Positions 45,902 to 56,794 of a stretch of 64,000 bases of DNA are shown here, in pieces. This DNA comes from Enterobacter sp. CC120223-11. Its GTDB lineage: Bacteria > Pseudomonadota > Gammaproteobacteria > Enterobacterales > Enterobacteriaceae. The stretch spans positions 186,001 to 250,000 of the forward strand of contig NZ_OBEF01000002.1 in the NCBI RefSeq assembly GCF_900215375.1, written 5' to 3'. A program made the position numbers and the translations under genes. How positions within the stretch are numbered: position 1 is the stretch's first letter; every line of letters starts with the position of its first letter. Under the pieces are notes generated by a model that worked only from the letters and a program-made list of their open reading frames with translations, was not told where the DNA came from and did not search any database.

Positions 45902-45930
45902 CTTGAAACAAGGCACTGCCGCCCCCATAA
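45902..45930 (+). promoter_or_regulatory. Sigma-32 heat-shock promoter of clpP
   Basis: CTTGAA (45902-45907) and CCCCATAA (45923-45930) are 15 bp apart, close to the CTTGAA/CCCCATNT consensus; E. coli clpP is a known RpoH target. Confidence 0.75.
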
Positions 45931-46022
45931 AAGGGGAAGCAACAGACAGACTGGCTGATGATCCGTCCGCAAGGTTACAATCAGTACAGCAGGTATATTC
46001 ACTTTTTATCCAGGAGACGGAC

Positions 46023-46646
46023 ATGTCATACAGTGGCGAACGAGATAACTTTGCACCCCATATGGCCCTGGTGCCAATGGTCATTGAACAGACCTCACGC
46101 GGCGAACGTTCTTTTGATATCTACTCCCGTCTGCTGAAGGAGCGCGTTATCTTTCTGACCGGCCAGGTGGAAGACCACATGGCGAACCTGATCGTGGCGC
46201 AGATGCTGTTTCTGGAAGCGGAAAACCCGGAAAAAGACATTTACCTGTACATTAACTCACCGGGCGGCGTGATCACCGCAGGCATGTCGATTTACGACAC
46301 CATGCAGTTTATCAAGCCAGACGTTAGCACCATTTGTATGGGCCAGGCCTGTTCAATGGGCGCATTCCTGCTGACTGCAGGCGCGAAGGGCAAGCGTTTC
46401 TGCCTGCCAAACTCCCGCGTAATGATTCACCAGCCGCTGGGCGGCTACCAGGGCCAGGCGACGGACATTGAAATCCACGCTAAAGAAATCCTGAAAGTTA
46501 AAGCGCGTATGAATGAACTTATGGCGCATCACACGGGTCATTCTCTTGAGCAGATCGAGCGCGATACGGAACGTGATCGCTTCCTCTCTGCGGCTGAAGC
46601 CGTAGAGTACGGACTGGTCGACTCCATTTTGACCCATCGTAACTAA
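46023..46646 (+). CDS. clpP: ATP-dependent Clp protease proteolytic subunit
   Basis: 207 aa, same as E. coli, from the ATG after CAGGAGACGG. The serine lies in QACSMGAF and the histidine in MIHQPLGG; a 14-residue propeptide is removed in E. coli. It forms the tetradecameric chamber used by ClpX and ClpA. clpX follows after 107 bases that hold a nested stem structure. Confidence 0.98.
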   Translation: MSYSGERDNFAPHMALVPMVIEQTSRGERSFDIYSRLLKERVIFLTGQVEDHMANLIVAQMLFLEAENPEKDIYLYINSPGGVITAGMSIYDTMQFIKPDVSTICMGQACSMGAFLLTAGAKGKRFCLPNSRVMIHQPLGGYQGQATDIEIHAKEILKVKARMNELMAHHTGHSLEQIERDTERDRFLSAAEAVEYGLVDSILTHRN

Positions 46647-46753
46647 TGCCAGCCCGTGGAGTGCCGCTATACTGTAGAAGGGCGGCATTCCGTTAAGACT
46701 GGCATTTGCGTCGTCATGTGCGGCACAAAGAACATAGAAAGAGGTTTGGACTC

Positions 46754-48028
46754 ATGACAGATAAACGCAAAGATGGCTCAGGCAAACTGTTGTACTGCTC
46801 TTTTTGCGGCAAAAGCCAGCATGAAGTGCGTAAGCTGATCGCCGGTCCGTCCGTGTATATCTGCGACGAATGCGTTGATTTATGTAACGACATCATTCGC
46901 GAAGAAATTAAAGAAGTCGCTCCGCATCGTGAACGTAGTGCGCTGCCTACTCCGCATGAAATCCGCCATCACCTGGACGATTACGTTATCGGTCAGGAAA
47001 GGGCTAAGAAAGTGCTGGCCGTGGCGGTTTACAACCACTACAAGCGTTTGCGTAACGGCGATACCAGCAACGGCGTAGAGCTCGGCAAAAGTAACATTCT
47101 GCTGATTGGCCCAACCGGTTCCGGTAAAACGCTGCTGGCGGAAACGCTCGCGCGTCTGCTGGACGTTCCGTTTACCATGGCTGATGCCACCACCCTGACC
47201 GAAGCCGGTTATGTGGGTGAAGACGTGGAAAACATCATCCAGAAGCTGCTGCAGAAGTGCGACTACGATGTGCAGAAAGCCCAGCGCGGCATCGTCTATA
47301 TCGATGAAATCGACAAAATTTCCCGTAAATCGGATAACCCGTCGATTACCCGCGATGTCTCTGGTGAAGGCGTACAGCAGGCTCTGCTGAAGCTGATTGA
47401 AGGGACCGTGGCAGCTGTTCCGCCGCAGGGGGGCCGCAAGCATCCGCAGCAGGAATTCCTGCAGGTTGATACTTCTAAGATCCTCTTTATCTGCGGCGGC
47501 GCATTTGCTGGTCTCGATAAAGTCATCGCTAACCGCGTTGAAACTGGTTCGGGTATCGGCTTTGGCGCAACGGTGAAGGCTAAATCTGAAAAAGCCAATG
47601 AAGGTGAGCTGCTGGAGCAGGTCGAGCCGGGCGATCTGATTAAGTTTGGTCTGATCCCTGAGTTTATCGGCCGTCTGCCGGTCGTCGCGACGCTGAACGA
47701 ACTGAGCGAAGACGCGCTGATTCAGATTCTGAAAGAGCCGAAAAACGCGCTGACCAAGCAGTACCAGGCGCTGTTCAGCCTTGAAGGCGTGGATCTCGAG
47801 TTCCGCGATGAAGCGCTGGATGCGATCGCTCGTAAAGCAATGGCCCGTAAAACCGGTGCCCGTGGCCTGCGTTCTATCGTTGAAGCTGCGCTGCTCGACA
47901 CCATGTACGATCTGCCTTCAATGGAAGACGTTGAGAAAGTGGTTATCGACGAGTCCGTCATTGCCGGTCAAACCAAGCCGCTGCTGATTTACGGCACCAG
48001 CGAAACGCAGCAGGCATCTGGCGAATAA
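46754..48028 (+). CDS. clpX: ATP-dependent Clp protease ATP-binding subunit ClpX
   Basis: 424 aa, same as E. coli. The N-terminal zinc domain has Cys15/Cys18 (LLYCSFC) and CDECVDLC. The AAA+ module has Walker A GPTGSGKT, Walker B VYIDEIDK and the GYVG pore loop; the IGF-type ClpP-docking loop appears as GIGFGA. Confidence 0.98.
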   Translation: MTDKRKDGSGKLLYCSFCGKSQHEVRKLIAGPSVYICDECVDLCNDIIREEIKEVAPHRERSALPTPHEIRHHLDDYVIGQERAKKVLAVAVYNHYKRLRNGDTSNGVELGKSNILLIGPTGSGKTLLAETLARLLDVPFTMADATTLTEAGYVGEDVENIIQKLLQKCDYDVQKAQRGIVYIDEIDKISRKSDNPSITRDVSGEGVQQALLKLIEGTVAAVPPQGGRKHPQQEFLQVDTSKILFICGGAFAGLDKVIANRVETGSGIGFGATVKAKSEKANEGELLEQVEPGDLIKFGLIPEFIGRLPVVATLNELSEDALIQILKEPKNALTKQYQALFSLEGVDLEFRDEALDAIARKAMARKTGARGLRSIVEAALLDTMYDLPSMEDVEKVVIDESVIAGQTKPLLIYGTSETQQASGE

Positions 48029-48055
48029 TTCACCAAATTACTCAGTCAGTTAACG

Positions 48056-48083
48056 AAAAGGGGGATATTTTATCCCCCTTTTG
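48056..48083 (+). terminator. Terminator of clpX
   Basis: A perfect 12-bp stem (48056-48067 with 48071-48082) with a 3-base loop ends in CCCCCTTTT. Confidence 0.9.
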
Positions 48084-48102
48084 CTTTTCCTGTATTCCTG
48101 CC

Positions 48103-48130
48103 GTTGAATGTGTGGGAAACATCCCCATAT
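48103..48130 (+). promoter_or_regulatory. Sigma-32 heat-shock promoter of lon
   Basis: GTTGAA (48103-48108) and CCCCATAT (48123-48130) with a 14-bp spacer match the known E. coli lon heat-shock promoter almost base for base as I remember it. Confidence 0.85.
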
Positions 48131-48212
48131 ACTGGATTACATGTTAACGGTGGTGTGAAGCACAGTGGCGCCATCGACTACCCTGGCGGACATTAAACTA
48201 AGAGAGAGCTCT

Positions 48213-50567
48213 ATGAATCCTGAGCGTTCTGAACGCATTGAAATCCCCGTATTGCCGTTGCGCGATGTGGTGGTTTATCCGCACATGGTCATTCCCTTAT
48301 TTGTAGGGCGGGAAAAATCTATCCGTTGTCTGGAAGCGGCCATGGACCATGATAAAAAAATCATGTTGGTCGCTCAGAAAGACGCGTCAACGGATGAGCC
48401 GGGTGTAAACGATCTTTTCACCGTCGGGACCGTGGCCTCTATTTTGCAGATGCTGAAACTGCCCGACGGCACCGTAAAAGTGCTGGTCGAAGGTCTTCAG
48501 CGTGCGCGTATTTCCGCGCTGTCAGACAACGGCGAACATTTCTCAGCCAAGGCTGAGTACCTTGATTCCCCGGCCATCGACGAGCGCGAACAGGAAGTGC
48601 TGGTGCGCACCGCGATTAGCCAGTTTGAAGGCTACATCAAGCTCAACAAGAAAATCCCACCGGAAGTGCTGACGTCGCTGAACAGCATCGACGATCCGGC
48701 TCGTCTGGCGGACACCATTGCCGCGCACATGCCGCTCAAGCTGTCGGACAAGCAGTCCGTGCTAGAGATGTCCGACATCAACGAACGTCTGGAATACCTG
48801 ATGGCGATGATGGAATCGGAAATCGACCTGCTGCAGGTTGAGAAACGCATTCGCAATCGCGTCAAAAAACAGATGGAGAAATCTCAGCGCGAGTACTATC
48901 TGAACGAGCAAATGAAAGCCATTCAGAAAGAGCTCGGCGAGATGGACGATGCGCCGGACGAAAACGAAGCGCTGAAGCGTAAGATTGACGCCGCTAAGAT
49001 GCCGAAAGAGGCAAAAGAGAAGGCTGAAGCCGAGCTGCAGAAGCTGAAAATGATGTCGCCGATGTCCGCGGAAGCGACCGTCGTTCGTGGTTATATCGAC
49101 TGGATGGTGCAGGTTCCGTGGAACGCGCGCAGCAAAGTTAAAAAGGATCTGCGCCAGGCGCAGGAGATCCTCGATACCGACCACTACGGTCTGGAGCGCG
49201 TGAAGGACAGGATCCTTGAGTATCTCGCAGTCCAGAGCCGCGTGAATAAGCTCAAAGGGCCAATTCTGTGCCTGGTAGGGCCTCCGGGGGTCGGTAAAAC
49301 CTCTCTGGGTCAGTCCATCGCCAAAGCCACCGGGCGTAAGTACATCCGTATGGCGCTGGGCGGCGTGCGTGACGAAGCGGAAATTCGCGGTCACCGTCGC
49401 ACCTATATCGGCTCCATGCCGGGCAAGCTGATTCAGAAAATGGCGAAAGTGGGCGTTAAAAACCCGCTGTTCCTGCTGGATGAAATCGACAAGATGTCTT
49501 CGGACATGCGTGGCGATCCGGCATCCGCGCTGCTGGAAGTGCTTGATCCAGAACAGAACGTAGCGTTCAGCGATCACTATCTGGAAGTTGATTACGATCT
49601 CAGCGATGTGATGTTCGTCGCGACCTCCAACTCCATGAACATTCCGGCACCGTTGCTGGACCGTATGGAAGTGATTCGCCTGTCCGGCTATACCGAAGAT
49701 GAGAAGCTGAACATCGCCAAACGCCACCTGTTGCCAAAACAGATTGAGCGTAACGCCCTGAAAAAAGGCGAAATTACGGTTGAAGACAGCGCCATCGTCG
49801 GCATTATCCGTTATTACACCCGTGAAGCGGGCGTGCGTAGCCTGGAGCGTGAAATCTCCAAACTGTGCCGTAAAGCGGTGAAGCAGTTGCTGCTGGACAA
49901 AACGCTCAAGCACATCACCATCGACGGTGAAAATCTGCATGATTACCTTGGCGTGCAGCGCTTCGACTACGGTCGTGCGGATGATGAAAACCGCGTCGGT
50001 CAGGTAACGGGCCTCGCGTGGACCGAAGTGGGCGGCGATCTGCTGACCATCGAAACTGCGTGTGTGCCAGGTAAAGGTAAACTGACCTACACCGGTTCGC
50101 TTGGCGAAGTGATGCAGGAATCCATCCAGGCGGCGCTGACAGTGGTTCGCGCGCGTGCAGAGAAGCTCGGCATTAACGGTGACTTCTACGAAAAACGCGA
50201 CATCCACGTTCATGTGCCGGAAGGCGCAACGCCAAAAGATGGTCCGAGTGCCGGTATCGCAATGTGTACTGCGCTGGTTTCCTGCCTGACGGGTAACCCG
50301 GTGCGTGCAGACGTGGCAATGACGGGTGAAATCACCCTGCGTGGCCAGGTGCTTCCGATCGGTGGCCTGAAGGAAAAACTGTTAGCGGCGCACCGTGGCG
50401 GCATTAAAACCGTTCTGATTCCGGACGAAAATAAACGTGATCTGGAAGAGATTCCTGATAACGTGATTGCCGATCTGAAGATTCATCCGGTGAAGCGCAT
50501 CGAGGAAGTTCTGGCGCTTGCTTTGCAGAATGAGCCTTACGGCATGCAGGTTGTGACCGCAAAATAG
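48213..50567 (+). CDS. lon: ATP-dependent protease Lon
   Basis: 784 aa, same as E. coli, from [12 protein letters not shown]; the ATG follows AGAGAGAGCTCT. An N-terminal substrate domain and coiled coil precede the AAA+ module (Walker A GPPGVGKT, Walker B FLLDEIDK) and the protease domain with the Ser of PKDGPSAG (Ser679) and the Lys of [13 protein letters not shown] (Lys722) by alignment with E. coli. Confidence 0.98.
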   Translation: MNPERSERIEIPVLPLRDVVVYPHMVIPLFVGREKSIRCLEAAMDHDKKIMLVAQKDASTDEPGVNDLFTVGTVASILQMLKLPDGTVKVLVEGLQRARISALSDNGEHFSAKAEYLDSPAIDEREQEVLVRTAISQFEGYIKLNKKIPPEVLTSLNSIDDPARLADTIAAHMPLKLSDKQSVLEMSDINERLEYLMAMMESEIDLLQVEKRIRNRVKKQMEKSQREYYLNEQMKAIQKELGEMDDAPDENEALKRKIDAAKMPKEAKEKAEAELQKLKMMSPMSAEATVVRGYIDWMVQVPWNARSKVKKDLRQAQEILDTDHYGLERVKDRILEYLAVQSRVNKLKGPILCLVGPPGVGKTSLGQSIAKATGRKYIRMALGGVRDEAEIRGHRRTYIGSMPGKLIQKMAKVGVKNPLFLLDEIDKMSSDMRGDPASALLEVLDPEQNVAFSDHYLEVDYDLSDVMFVATSNSMNIPAPLLDRMEVIRLSGYTEDEKLNIAKRHLLPKQIERNALKKGEITVEDSAIVGIIRYYTREAGVRSLEREISKLCRKAVKQLLLDKTLKHITIDGENLHDYLGVQRFDYGRADDENRVGQVTGLAWTEVGGDLLTIETACVPGKGKLTYTGSLGEVMQESIQAALTVVRARAEKLGINGDFYEKRDIHVHVPEGATPKDGPSAGIAMCTALVSCLTGNPVRADVAMTGEITLRGQVLPIGGLKEKLLAAHRGGIKTVLIPDENKRDLEEIPDNVIADLKIHPVKRIEEVLALALQNEPYGMQVVTAK

Positions 50568-50599
50568 TGACTTCGCGCAAAGAGCGTTAATAAAAACGG

Positions 50600-50636
50600 G
50601 GCTGACAGGTGATTTCTCACTTGCCAGCCTTTTTTT
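50600..50636 (+). terminator. Terminator of lon
   Basis: A 13-bp stem with two imperfect pairs (50600-50612 with 50617-50629) is followed by seven T. Confidence 0.85.
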
Positions 50637-50684
50637 GTATAGCTAATTTAGATTGCTGGTTGGGTATGTCATAGACAACGGGTG

Positions 50685-50713
50685 TTGTAAGGGCATGACA
50701 CTCCTGATATAAC
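50685..50713 (+). promoter_or_regulatory. Candidate promoter of hupB
   Basis: TTGTAA (50685-50690) and TATAAC (50708-50713) are separated by 17 bp, 64 bases before the hupB start. E. coli hupB has several promoters; only this one is evident by eye. Confidence 0.5.
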
Positions 50714-50777
50714 TGCTGCGCCGTCGCACTGCTGAGGATTCCAGTGCGATATAAATTATAAAGAGAGGAAGAGAACA

Positions 50778-51050
50778 GTGAATAAATCTCAACTGATTGA
50801 CAAAATTGCTGCAGGTGCGGATATCTCTAAAGCTGCTGCTGGCCGTGCGTTAGATGCTTTGATCGCTTCCGTTACCGAGTCTCTGCAGGCTGGGGATGAC
50901 GTTGCGCTGGTAGGTTTTGGTACTTTTGCTGTTAAAGAGCGTGCTGCCCGTACTGGTCGCAACCCGCAAACCGGTAAAGAGATCACCATTGCTGCTGCCA
51001 AAGTTCCGGGTTTCCGTGCAGGTAAAGCACTGAAAGACGCGGTAAACTGA
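50778..51050 (+). CDS. hupB: DNA-binding protein HU-beta
   Basis: 90 aa, same as E. coli, with a GTG start after GAGGAAGAGAACA. The HU signature [21 protein letters not shown], here split as [13 protein letters not shown] and TGRNPQTG, forms the DNA-clasping arm. Nucleoid protein and a known Lon substrate neighbour. Confidence 0.98.
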   Translation: MNKSQLIDKIAAGADISKAAAGRALDALIASVTESLQAGDDVALVGFGTFAVKERAARTGRNPQTGKEITIAAAKVPGFRAGKALKDAVN

Positions 51051-51082
51051 TCGCTTTCCCTCCCGGGAACGTGACGAAGTAC

Positions 51083-51111
51083 AAGGGCGCATCATCAGAT
51101 GTGCCTTTTTT
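51083..51111 (+). terminator. Terminator of hupB
   Basis: AAGGGCGCATC (51083-51093) pairs imperfectly with GATGTGCCTT (51098-51107), followed by a T run. Confidence 0.8.
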
Positions 51112-51261
51112 GTTTGTCCAGTCTGATTTTAAGCGACTTTAGGCGAGTTGTGGGCTGACAATAACCCTCGTTTCTTGTCAAAATAGCCTCTCACGCGCAG
51201 CCGCTCTCCATGCTATGCTGTGCGAGGATTACAGTCACCTACAGCGGAGCGTTGTTACACC

Positions 51262-53136
51262 ATGATGGACTCCTTACGTACGGCAGCCAATAGTGTCGTG
51301 CTCAAGATTATTTTCGGTATCATTATCGTGTCGTTCATTTTGACCGGCGTGAGTAGCTACCTGATTGGCGGTAACAGTGATTACGCCGCGAAAGTGAATG
51401 GCCAGGAAATTGGTCGCGCACAATATGAAAATGCCGTTGCCAGCGAAAGAAATCGTATGCAGCAGCAGTTAGGCGATCAGTTCTCTGAACTCGCTTCCAA
51501 CGAAAATTACATGAAAACGATGCGTCAGCAGGTGCTCAACCGCCTGATCGACGAATCGCTCCTCGACCAGTACGCGAAACATCTGAATCTCGGCATCAGC
51601 GACAGTCAGGTGAAGCAGGCGATTTTCCAGACTCAGGCTTTCCAGTCTAACGGCAAATTCGACAATCAGCGCTTCAGCGCTATTGTCGGCCAGATGGGCA
51701 TGACCACCGATCAGTATGCGCAGGCACTGCGTAACCAGCTGGTGACTCAGCAGCTAATCAACGCCATCGTGGGTTCCGAATTCATGCTGCCGGGTGAAAC
51801 CGACCAGCTGGCGGCGCTTGTTTCACAGCAGCGCGTTGTTCGCGAAGCTACCCTTGACGTGAATGCGCTGGCGGCGACGCAGCAGGCCAGCGATCAGGAA
51901 ATTACCAGCTACTACGAGCAGCACAAAAATCAGTTTGTGGCACCGGAGCAGTTCCGCGTCAGCTATATCAAACTGGATGCTGCCAGCCTGCAGGAAACGG
52001 CTTCCGACGCTGACATTCAGTCTTATTACGATCAGCATCAGGATCAGTACACGCAGCCACAGCGCGTACGCTACAGCGTCATTCAGACCAAAACAGAAGC
52101 CGACGCCAAAGCCGTACTGGATGAAATCAACAAAGGCGCCAACTTTGCTGACGTTGCGAAAGCAAAATCTACCGACATCATCTCCGCGAAAAACGGCGGT
52201 GACATGGGTTGGCTGGAAGCATCCACCACCCCGGATGAGCTGAAAAATGCCGGTCTGAAAGATAAAGGCCAGCTCTCAGGCGTGATCAAATCCAGCGTGG
52301 GCTTCCTGGTGGCGCGTCTTGATGACGTCGTGCCTGCGAAAGTGAAACCGCTGGCTGAAGTTCACGATGAAATCGCGGCGAAAGTGAAGCAGGAAAAAGC
52401 ACTGGATGCCTTCTACGCGATGCAGCAGAAAGTCAGCGATGCGGCCAGCAATGACAACGAATCTTTGGCCGGTGCTGAACAGGTTTCCGGTATTAAAGCC
52501 ATTGAAACAGGCTGGTTTGGCCACGACAGCCTGCCAGCAGAGCTGAACTTCAAACCTGTCTCTGATGCCATCTTCAACGGCGGATTAGTCGGTGAGAACG
52601 GCACGCCGGGCAGCAACTCCGACATCATCACCGTCGACGGCGATCGTGCTTTCGTTCTGCGTATCAGCGAGCATAAAGCAGAAGCGGTGAAACCGCTGGC
52701 CGAAGTGAAAGCGCAGGTGACGGATATCGTTAAGCACACTAAAGCCGTGCAGCAGGCAAACGTCACCGCAGAGAAGCTGCTGACGAATCTGAAAGCGGGC
52801 AAAGGCGACGAAGCTATGAAGGCGGCGAACCTGAGCTTTGGTGCTGCGAAAACCCTGAGCCGTACCGGGCAGGATCCGCTGAGCCAGACCGCGTTCGCAC
52901 TGCCGCTGCCGCAGAAAGATAAAGCGAGCTATGGCGTCGGTTCCGACATGCAGGGCAACGTGGTTCTGGTTTCTCTGGATGAAGTGAAAGACGGCACCAT
53001 GCCGGCAGAGCAGAAGAAAGCGATGGTGCAGGGCATCACCCAAAATAACGCCCAGGTGGCTTTCGAAGCACTGATGGCGAACCTGCGCAAAGAAGCGAAA
53101 ATCAAGCTGGGCGATATTGCGCAACAGCAGCAATAA
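51262..53136 (+). CDS. ppiD: Periplasmic folding chaperone PpiD
   Basis: 624 aa (E. coli 623), beginning MMDSLRTAANSVVLK. One N-terminal membrane anchor (about 16-36), SurA-like chaperone helices, and a parvulin domain (about 266-356, with GGDMGWL) that in E. coli is inactive as an isomerase. It works at the SecYEG exit and interacts with proteins leaving the translocon. Confidence 0.97.
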   Translation: MMDSLRTAANSVVLKIIFGIIIVSFILTGVSSYLIGGNSDYAAKVNGQEIGRAQYENAVASERNRMQQQLGDQFSELASNENYMKTMRQQVLNRLIDESLLDQYAKHLNLGISDSQVKQAIFQTQAFQSNGKFDNQRFSAIVGQMGMTTDQYAQALRNQLVTQQLINAIVGSEFMLPGETDQLAALVSQQRVVREATLDVNALAATQQASDQEITSYYEQHKNQFVAPEQFRVSYIKLDAASLQETASDADIQSYYDQHQDQYTQPQRVRYSVIQTKTEADAKAVLDEINKGANFADVAKAKSTDIISAKNGGDMGWLEASTTPDELKNAGLKDKGQLSGVIKSSVGFLVARLDDVVPAKVKPLAEVHDEIAAKVKQEKALDAFYAMQQKVSDAASNDNESLAGAEQVSGIKAIETGWFGHDSLPAELNFKPVSDAIFNGGLVGENGTPGSNSDIITVDGDRAFVLRISEHKAEAVKPLAEVKAQVTDIVKHTKAVQQANVTAEKLLTNLKAGKGDEAMKAANLSFGAAKTLSRTGQDPLSQTAFALPLPQKDKASYGVGSDMQGNVVLVSLDEVKDGTMPAEQKKAMVQGITQNNAQVAFEALMANLRKEAKIKLGDIAQQQQ

Positions 53137-53179
53137 TTTCGCGCACGCTCCCAGATTTTCGTAACGCACTGCAATATTT

Positions 53180-53203
53180 AAAGGCCGCTTTCGCGGCCTT
53201 TTC
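53180..53203 (+). terminator. Terminator of ppiD
   Basis: A perfect 9-bp stem (53180-53188 with 53193-53201) ends in TTTTCC. Confidence 0.8.
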
Positions 53204-53284
53204 CATTTCTGAAATCTGCCTTTTGTTCTGCTTTTTGCTGCTGGTTATGGTGACACTGCTGTCAACAAACAAGGAGATAACAGC

Positions 53285-53659
53285 ATGAAAGCAGGAATCA
53301 AAACCTTACTGTTCGCACTTACTCTGGCCTGTTCAGGGCTCACAGCTCAGGTGGCCGCCGCGCCCGCGCAGGAAAAAGTCCGAAGTACCGCCAAAGCGGC
53401 AGCTGCAAAACCCGTGGATGCAGAGAAACGAAGTACTCCCGCTATCAACGAGCAGGGCAATAGCGACAAGGTCAGCATTAATACGGCAAGCGCTGAGGAA
53501 CTGATGCGGGTATTGAAAGGTGTCGGCAGTAAAAAAGCACAGGCCATCGTCAGCTACCGTGACGAGTTTGGCCCCTTTAAAAGCATCGACGATCTGCGTC
53601 AGGTACCGGGGATGGGAGGAACGCTGGTTGAAAGAAATCTTCCGTATCTGATGCTCTGA
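53285..53659 (+). CDS. ybaV: ComEA-like helix-hairpin-helix protein YbaV
   Basis: 124 aa (E. coli 123). A Sec signal peptide ends near Ala-Ala-Ala at residue 26; a low-complexity Ala/Lys linker leads to two HhH motifs (about 60-124; [20 protein letters not shown]). It is expected to be periplasmic and to bind DNA non-specifically, like ComEA of the DNA-uptake system. Confidence 0.95.
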   Translation: MKAGIKTLLFALTLACSGLTAQVAAAPAQEKVRSTAKAAAAKPVDAEKRSTPAINEQGNSDKVSINTASAEELMRVLKGVGSKKAQAIVSYRDEFGPFKSIDDLRQVPGMGGTLVERNLPYLML

Positions 53660-53758
53660 ATGGCCGGAAAGGTTGCACAGTTGTAAAAAAATGCCAGAAT
53701 TAAGAGGTCGTACCAGTGTGCGACCTCTGACTCTATTAATAAGAAAGGCTATTGCGCT

Positions 53759-54157
53759 ATGCAGACTCAAATCAAAGTTCGTGGTTTTCACCTGGATGTT
53801 TATCAGCACGTTAACAATGCCCGCTATCTGGAGTTTCTTGAAGAGGCGCGCTGGGACGGGCTGGAAAACAGTTCAGGCTTCCAGTGGATGACCAAAAACA
53901 ACATCGCGTTTGTGGTGGTGAACATCAACATCAACTATCGCCGCCCGGCGGTGTTGGGCGATTTGCTCACCGTCACCAGCAAAGTGCAGCAGCTCAACGG
54001 TAAAAGCGGGGTGCTGAGCCAGGTGGTCACCCTGGAGCCTGAAGGCGAAGTGGTGGCAGATGCGCAAATCACCTTTGTCTGTATCGATCTGAAAACGCAA
54101 AAGGCACTGGCGCTGGAGGGAGAACTCCGCGAGCATCTGGAGGCGATGGTGGAGTAG
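53759..54157 (+). CDS. fadM: Long-chain acyl-CoA thioesterase FadM
   Basis: 132 aa, same as E. coli (YbaW). Hotdog-fold thioesterase with the catalytic region DVYQHVNNARYLEFLEEARW. It hydrolyses long-chain acyl-CoAs such as 3,5-tetradecadienoyl-CoA from oleate degradation. Monocistronic, convergent with queC. Confidence 0.96.
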   Translation: MQTQIKVRGFHLDVYQHVNNARYLEFLEEARWDGLENSSGFQWMTKNNIAFVVVNININYRRPAVLGDLLTVTSKVQQLNGKSGVLSQVVTLEPEGEVVADAQITFVCIDLKTQKALALEGELREHLEAMVE

Positions 54158-54171
54158 ACCTGCGTGAGAAG

Positions 54172-54197
54172 CCCCGGCATGCATTACGCCGCCGGGG
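54172..54197. terminator. Hairpin between the convergent fadM and queC
   Basis: CCCCGGC (54172-54178) pairs with GCCGGGG (54191-54197); the following sequence is only loosely T-rich (ATTATTTT). Confidence 0.5.
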
Positions 54198-54206
54198 ATG
54201 ATGCCA

Positions 54207-54902
54207 TTATTTTAACCCGGTTTTTGCCTTCATGGCCGCCATCACGCCGCTTTTGTCGGCAAGGTAGTGGCTCAGGCCATTCGCGCGAAGCGTACAAGCC
54301 GCGCAATGCCCACAGCCGTCACCCTTGATGCCGTTATAGCAGGTGAGGGTTTCGCTGCGCACCAGGTCGAGCTGGGACCAGTAATCGGCCAGCGCCCAGG
54401 TTTCGGCCTTATCAATCCACATTAACGGCGTTTCGAAGCGAATCTCTTTGGCCATGCCGAGGTTCACTGCGTGGTTAAGCGCTTTGACAAACTCGTCCCG
54501 GCAGTCCGGGTAGCCGGAAAAATCGGTTTCGCACACGCCGGTGATCACCGCTTCCGCCTTGACCTGATAAGCATAAATTGCGGTCAGCGTCAGAAACAGA
54601 ATGTTGCGGCCTGGCACGAACGTATTCGGAATGCCATTGGCCTCCGGTTCATAGTCCGGTACCGGAATGCTGTCACGCGTCAGGCTGCTGACGGCCAGTT
54701 CATTCAGCAGCGTCACGTCCAGGACTTTATGCGCACGAGCCCCGAGTTTGAGGGCGAGTTCACGCGCCACGTCTATCTCTGCACGATGGCGCTGGCCGTA
54801 ATCAAAAGTTACGCAGTGCACTTCATCGTACTGCTGCAAAGCCTGCACCAGGCAAGTTGTGGAGTCCTGACCTCCGCTGAAAACCACGACGGCGCGTTTC
54901 AT
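54207..54902 (-). CDS. queC: 7-cyano-7-deazaguanine (preQ0) synthase
   Basis: 231 aa, same as E. coli, from [11 protein letters not shown]; the frame runs on upstream without conservation. The PP-loop SGGQDSTTC binds ATP and the C-terminal cysteines ([11 protein letters not shown]) bind zinc. It makes preQ0, the precursor that feeds Tgt and QueA encoded in the first 7 kb of this window. Confidence 0.97.
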   Translation of the reverse strand: MKRAVVVFSGGQDSTTCLVQALQQYDEVHCVTFDYGQRHRAEIDVARELALKLGARAHKVLDVTLLNELAVSSLTRDSIPVPDYEPEANGIPNTFVPGRNILFLTLTAIYAYQVKAEAVITGVCETDFSGYPDCRDEFVKALNHAVNLGMAKEIRFETPLMWIDKAETWALADYWSQLDLVRSETLTCYNGIKGDGCGHCAACTLRANGLSHYLADKSGVMAAMKAKTGLK

Positions 54903-54976
54903 AGCAAATCCTGTCAATTTCGGGAAAACGCTATGGTAGCGCCTGAGGGTGACGTCCACCAGCTGCAACGCGTGCT

Positions 54977-56680
54977 TTATGCCGATGTGGATGCCGGGAG
55001 CCACGCTTCGGTGAAATCAAACCAGCCTCGGGCGTTCAACCGGATCCCGTTCACGCCGGGCGGGGCGCTGATGCGGTACTGATAGTTAAACAGCGGCGTC
55101 AGCACCGCGTTTTCCATTAAATGGTGAAAAACGTTCTGTAATGCGGCATAGCGTGAAGCCGAATGCCGCTGAGTCTGTACTGCATCAAGCGTTGCCTGAA
55201 GATGCGCATACTGCGCAGCACTGAGCGTATGAGGCCAAAGCGGGTCGCAGCGCAGCCATTGTTCAAGCGTGTACTCGGGCGTATCGCCAATCAGCCTGTC
55301 ACCCATGACTAAATCAGCATTCGCCAGTTGCGTACAGCCGTCCCAGGTTTTCGCATCATGAAAAATCACCGTCAGCTCGCAGCCCTGTGCCGCCAGCGCC
55401 TGACGCAACTGTTCTGCCATGGTATGAAGCTCGACGGGCAGATGGTAGATAAGCGTCAGCGTGGGGGGAAACGCGACTGATTCGGTGTCTTCTGCTAGTG
55501 GAATGGCCCACCCGGGCAGCAGTTCGTGGCTTGGGGTTATCAGGTTTTCGTCGAGCGGCAAGGTCTGCATCAGGGAGGTTTGATGAATCAGCGCAATCAG
55601 CTTTTGTGCCTGGGCGGCGGTCAGGCGCTTGCTCTGGCGCAGCGTCAGGTAGCAAAACCCGAGGCTGATGCTGTCGCTGACCGGCCGCAGCCGTGATAAA
55701 TCATCCCCCTGACCAATGGCAAGCTGCACAGGGTGCCGACAGCTGGTGCCGAGATCCTGCGCAAACAGCTGCGGGGTAATCCAGTACTCAATCGTCTGCA
55801 ACAGCGGATGGCTAAGGTGATAGCGGCCGTGACTCTCCAGCCTGACCAGTTCAGGTCCAAAAACGCTCAGTCGGAAAGGGCCTGTGCCAAGTGCATCATT
55901 GTCCGGGTGAGCCAGCACGCTGCAATAGCTGGCAAGGCGATGCGCCAGCCAGTAGTCGGGTTTGGCGAGCGTAAAAGTCAGGCACTGGGCGTGCGTCACT
56001 TCAATATGCTGGACGCTCGCAAACAGCGTTCGCAGCGCCGGAAGGGCCAGTAACCGGTTAAGACGCTGATGAAGCTGTGCGGTATCAACCGGGTCGCCGT
56101 TGTGCCAGTGCAGCGTGGAGCGGATATAAAAATGCCAGCGCAGCCCGTCGTCCGAAACCTCCCAATGATGCGCCAGATCGCCCACCGGTTCGTCATTATC
56201 ATGTGCGAAACGCGTCAGGCCTGAAAAGACTTGCCCGGCCAGATGCTGCTCGGCGCGGCCCGGCAGAAAGCCCGGACGAAGTGGTTCAAGAGGGCGATAG
56301 TAGGGAATTCGCAGCGTTGGGGCGTTGTTCTGCCATTGTCCACCGAGAAAAGGATGCAGAAGTGCACGCAGCTCCGGAGCGGCCCGTTGGGCTAATTCGA
56401 GGGCATTTTGCTGCTGCCCACGGGCCAGCGCCTGCTCCATCATCTCGGTGCGCAGGCTCTCCGGCGTGACGTGAAAAGTTAAGGTCCCGCGTTTGCCGCG
56501 TCCGGACTGCGCCTGCCAGCTTAGCCAGCCCGCCTCCTGAGCCTGGCTCAACAGCGTGCGGGCGTGACGCTCGCTGCAAAAGCATCTTGCCGCCAGTTCG
56601 GCGACGGTAGTTTGCTGAGGGGCACCCGCAGAGGGCTGCCACAGGCGCTGAAACTGATTCAGACGGTTAAGCTGGCGCAT
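54977..56680 (-). CDS. ybaE: SgrR-family protein YbaE
   Basis: 567 aa (E. coli 566). An N-terminal winged helix (about 1-110, SgrR_N type) is fused to a solute-binding-protein family 5 domain (about 115-567), the layout of SgrR. No signal peptide, so the binding domain probably senses a cytoplasmic ligand. The target genes are unknown; it is divergent from cof. Confidence 0.93.
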   Translation of the reverse strand: MRQLNRLNQFQRLWQPSAGAPQQTTVAELAARCFCSERHARTLLSQAQEAGWLSWQAQSGRGKRGTLTFHVTPESLRTEMMEQALARGQQQNALELAQRAAPELRALLHPFLGGQWQNNAPTLRIPYYRPLEPLRPGFLPGRAEQHLAGQVFSGLTRFAHDNDEPVGDLAHHWEVSDDGLRWHFYIRSTLHWHNGDPVDTAQLHQRLNRLLALPALRTLFASVQHIEVTHAQCLTFTLAKPDYWLAHRLASYCSVLAHPDNDALGTGPFRLSVFGPELVRLESHGRYHLSHPLLQTIEYWITPQLFAQDLGTSCRHPVQLAIGQGDDLSRLRPVSDSISLGFCYLTLRQSKRLTAAQAQKLIALIHQTSLMQTLPLDENLITPSHELLPGWAIPLAEDTESVAFPPTLTLIYHLPVELHTMAEQLRQALAAQGCELTVIFHDAKTWDGCTQLANADLVMGDRLIGDTPEYTLEQWLRCDPLWPHTLSAAQYAHLQATLDAVQTQRHSASRYAALQNVFHHLMENAVLTPLFNYQYRISAPPGVNGIRLNARGWFDFTEAWLPASTSA

Positions 56681-56794
56681 CGGTTCTGTCCTGATAAACC
56701 CGGAACAATATAATCCATTAAATCACTATTCCTTCCGTATATCTCAGGTGATACTTGCCGACAAGCGACTTTCATCACACTTTCGGGGAACAAC

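Noticed and set aside
48029-48212. A small RNA in the clpX-lon gap
   Set aside because: E. coli has a reported small transcript in this gap, but here I can only see the clpX terminator and the lon heat-shock promoter. No separate promoter-terminator pair is visible.
48762-50213. A 483-codon open frame opposite lon
   Set aside because: Antisense shadow of lon, with the same low-complexity composition and no start signals.
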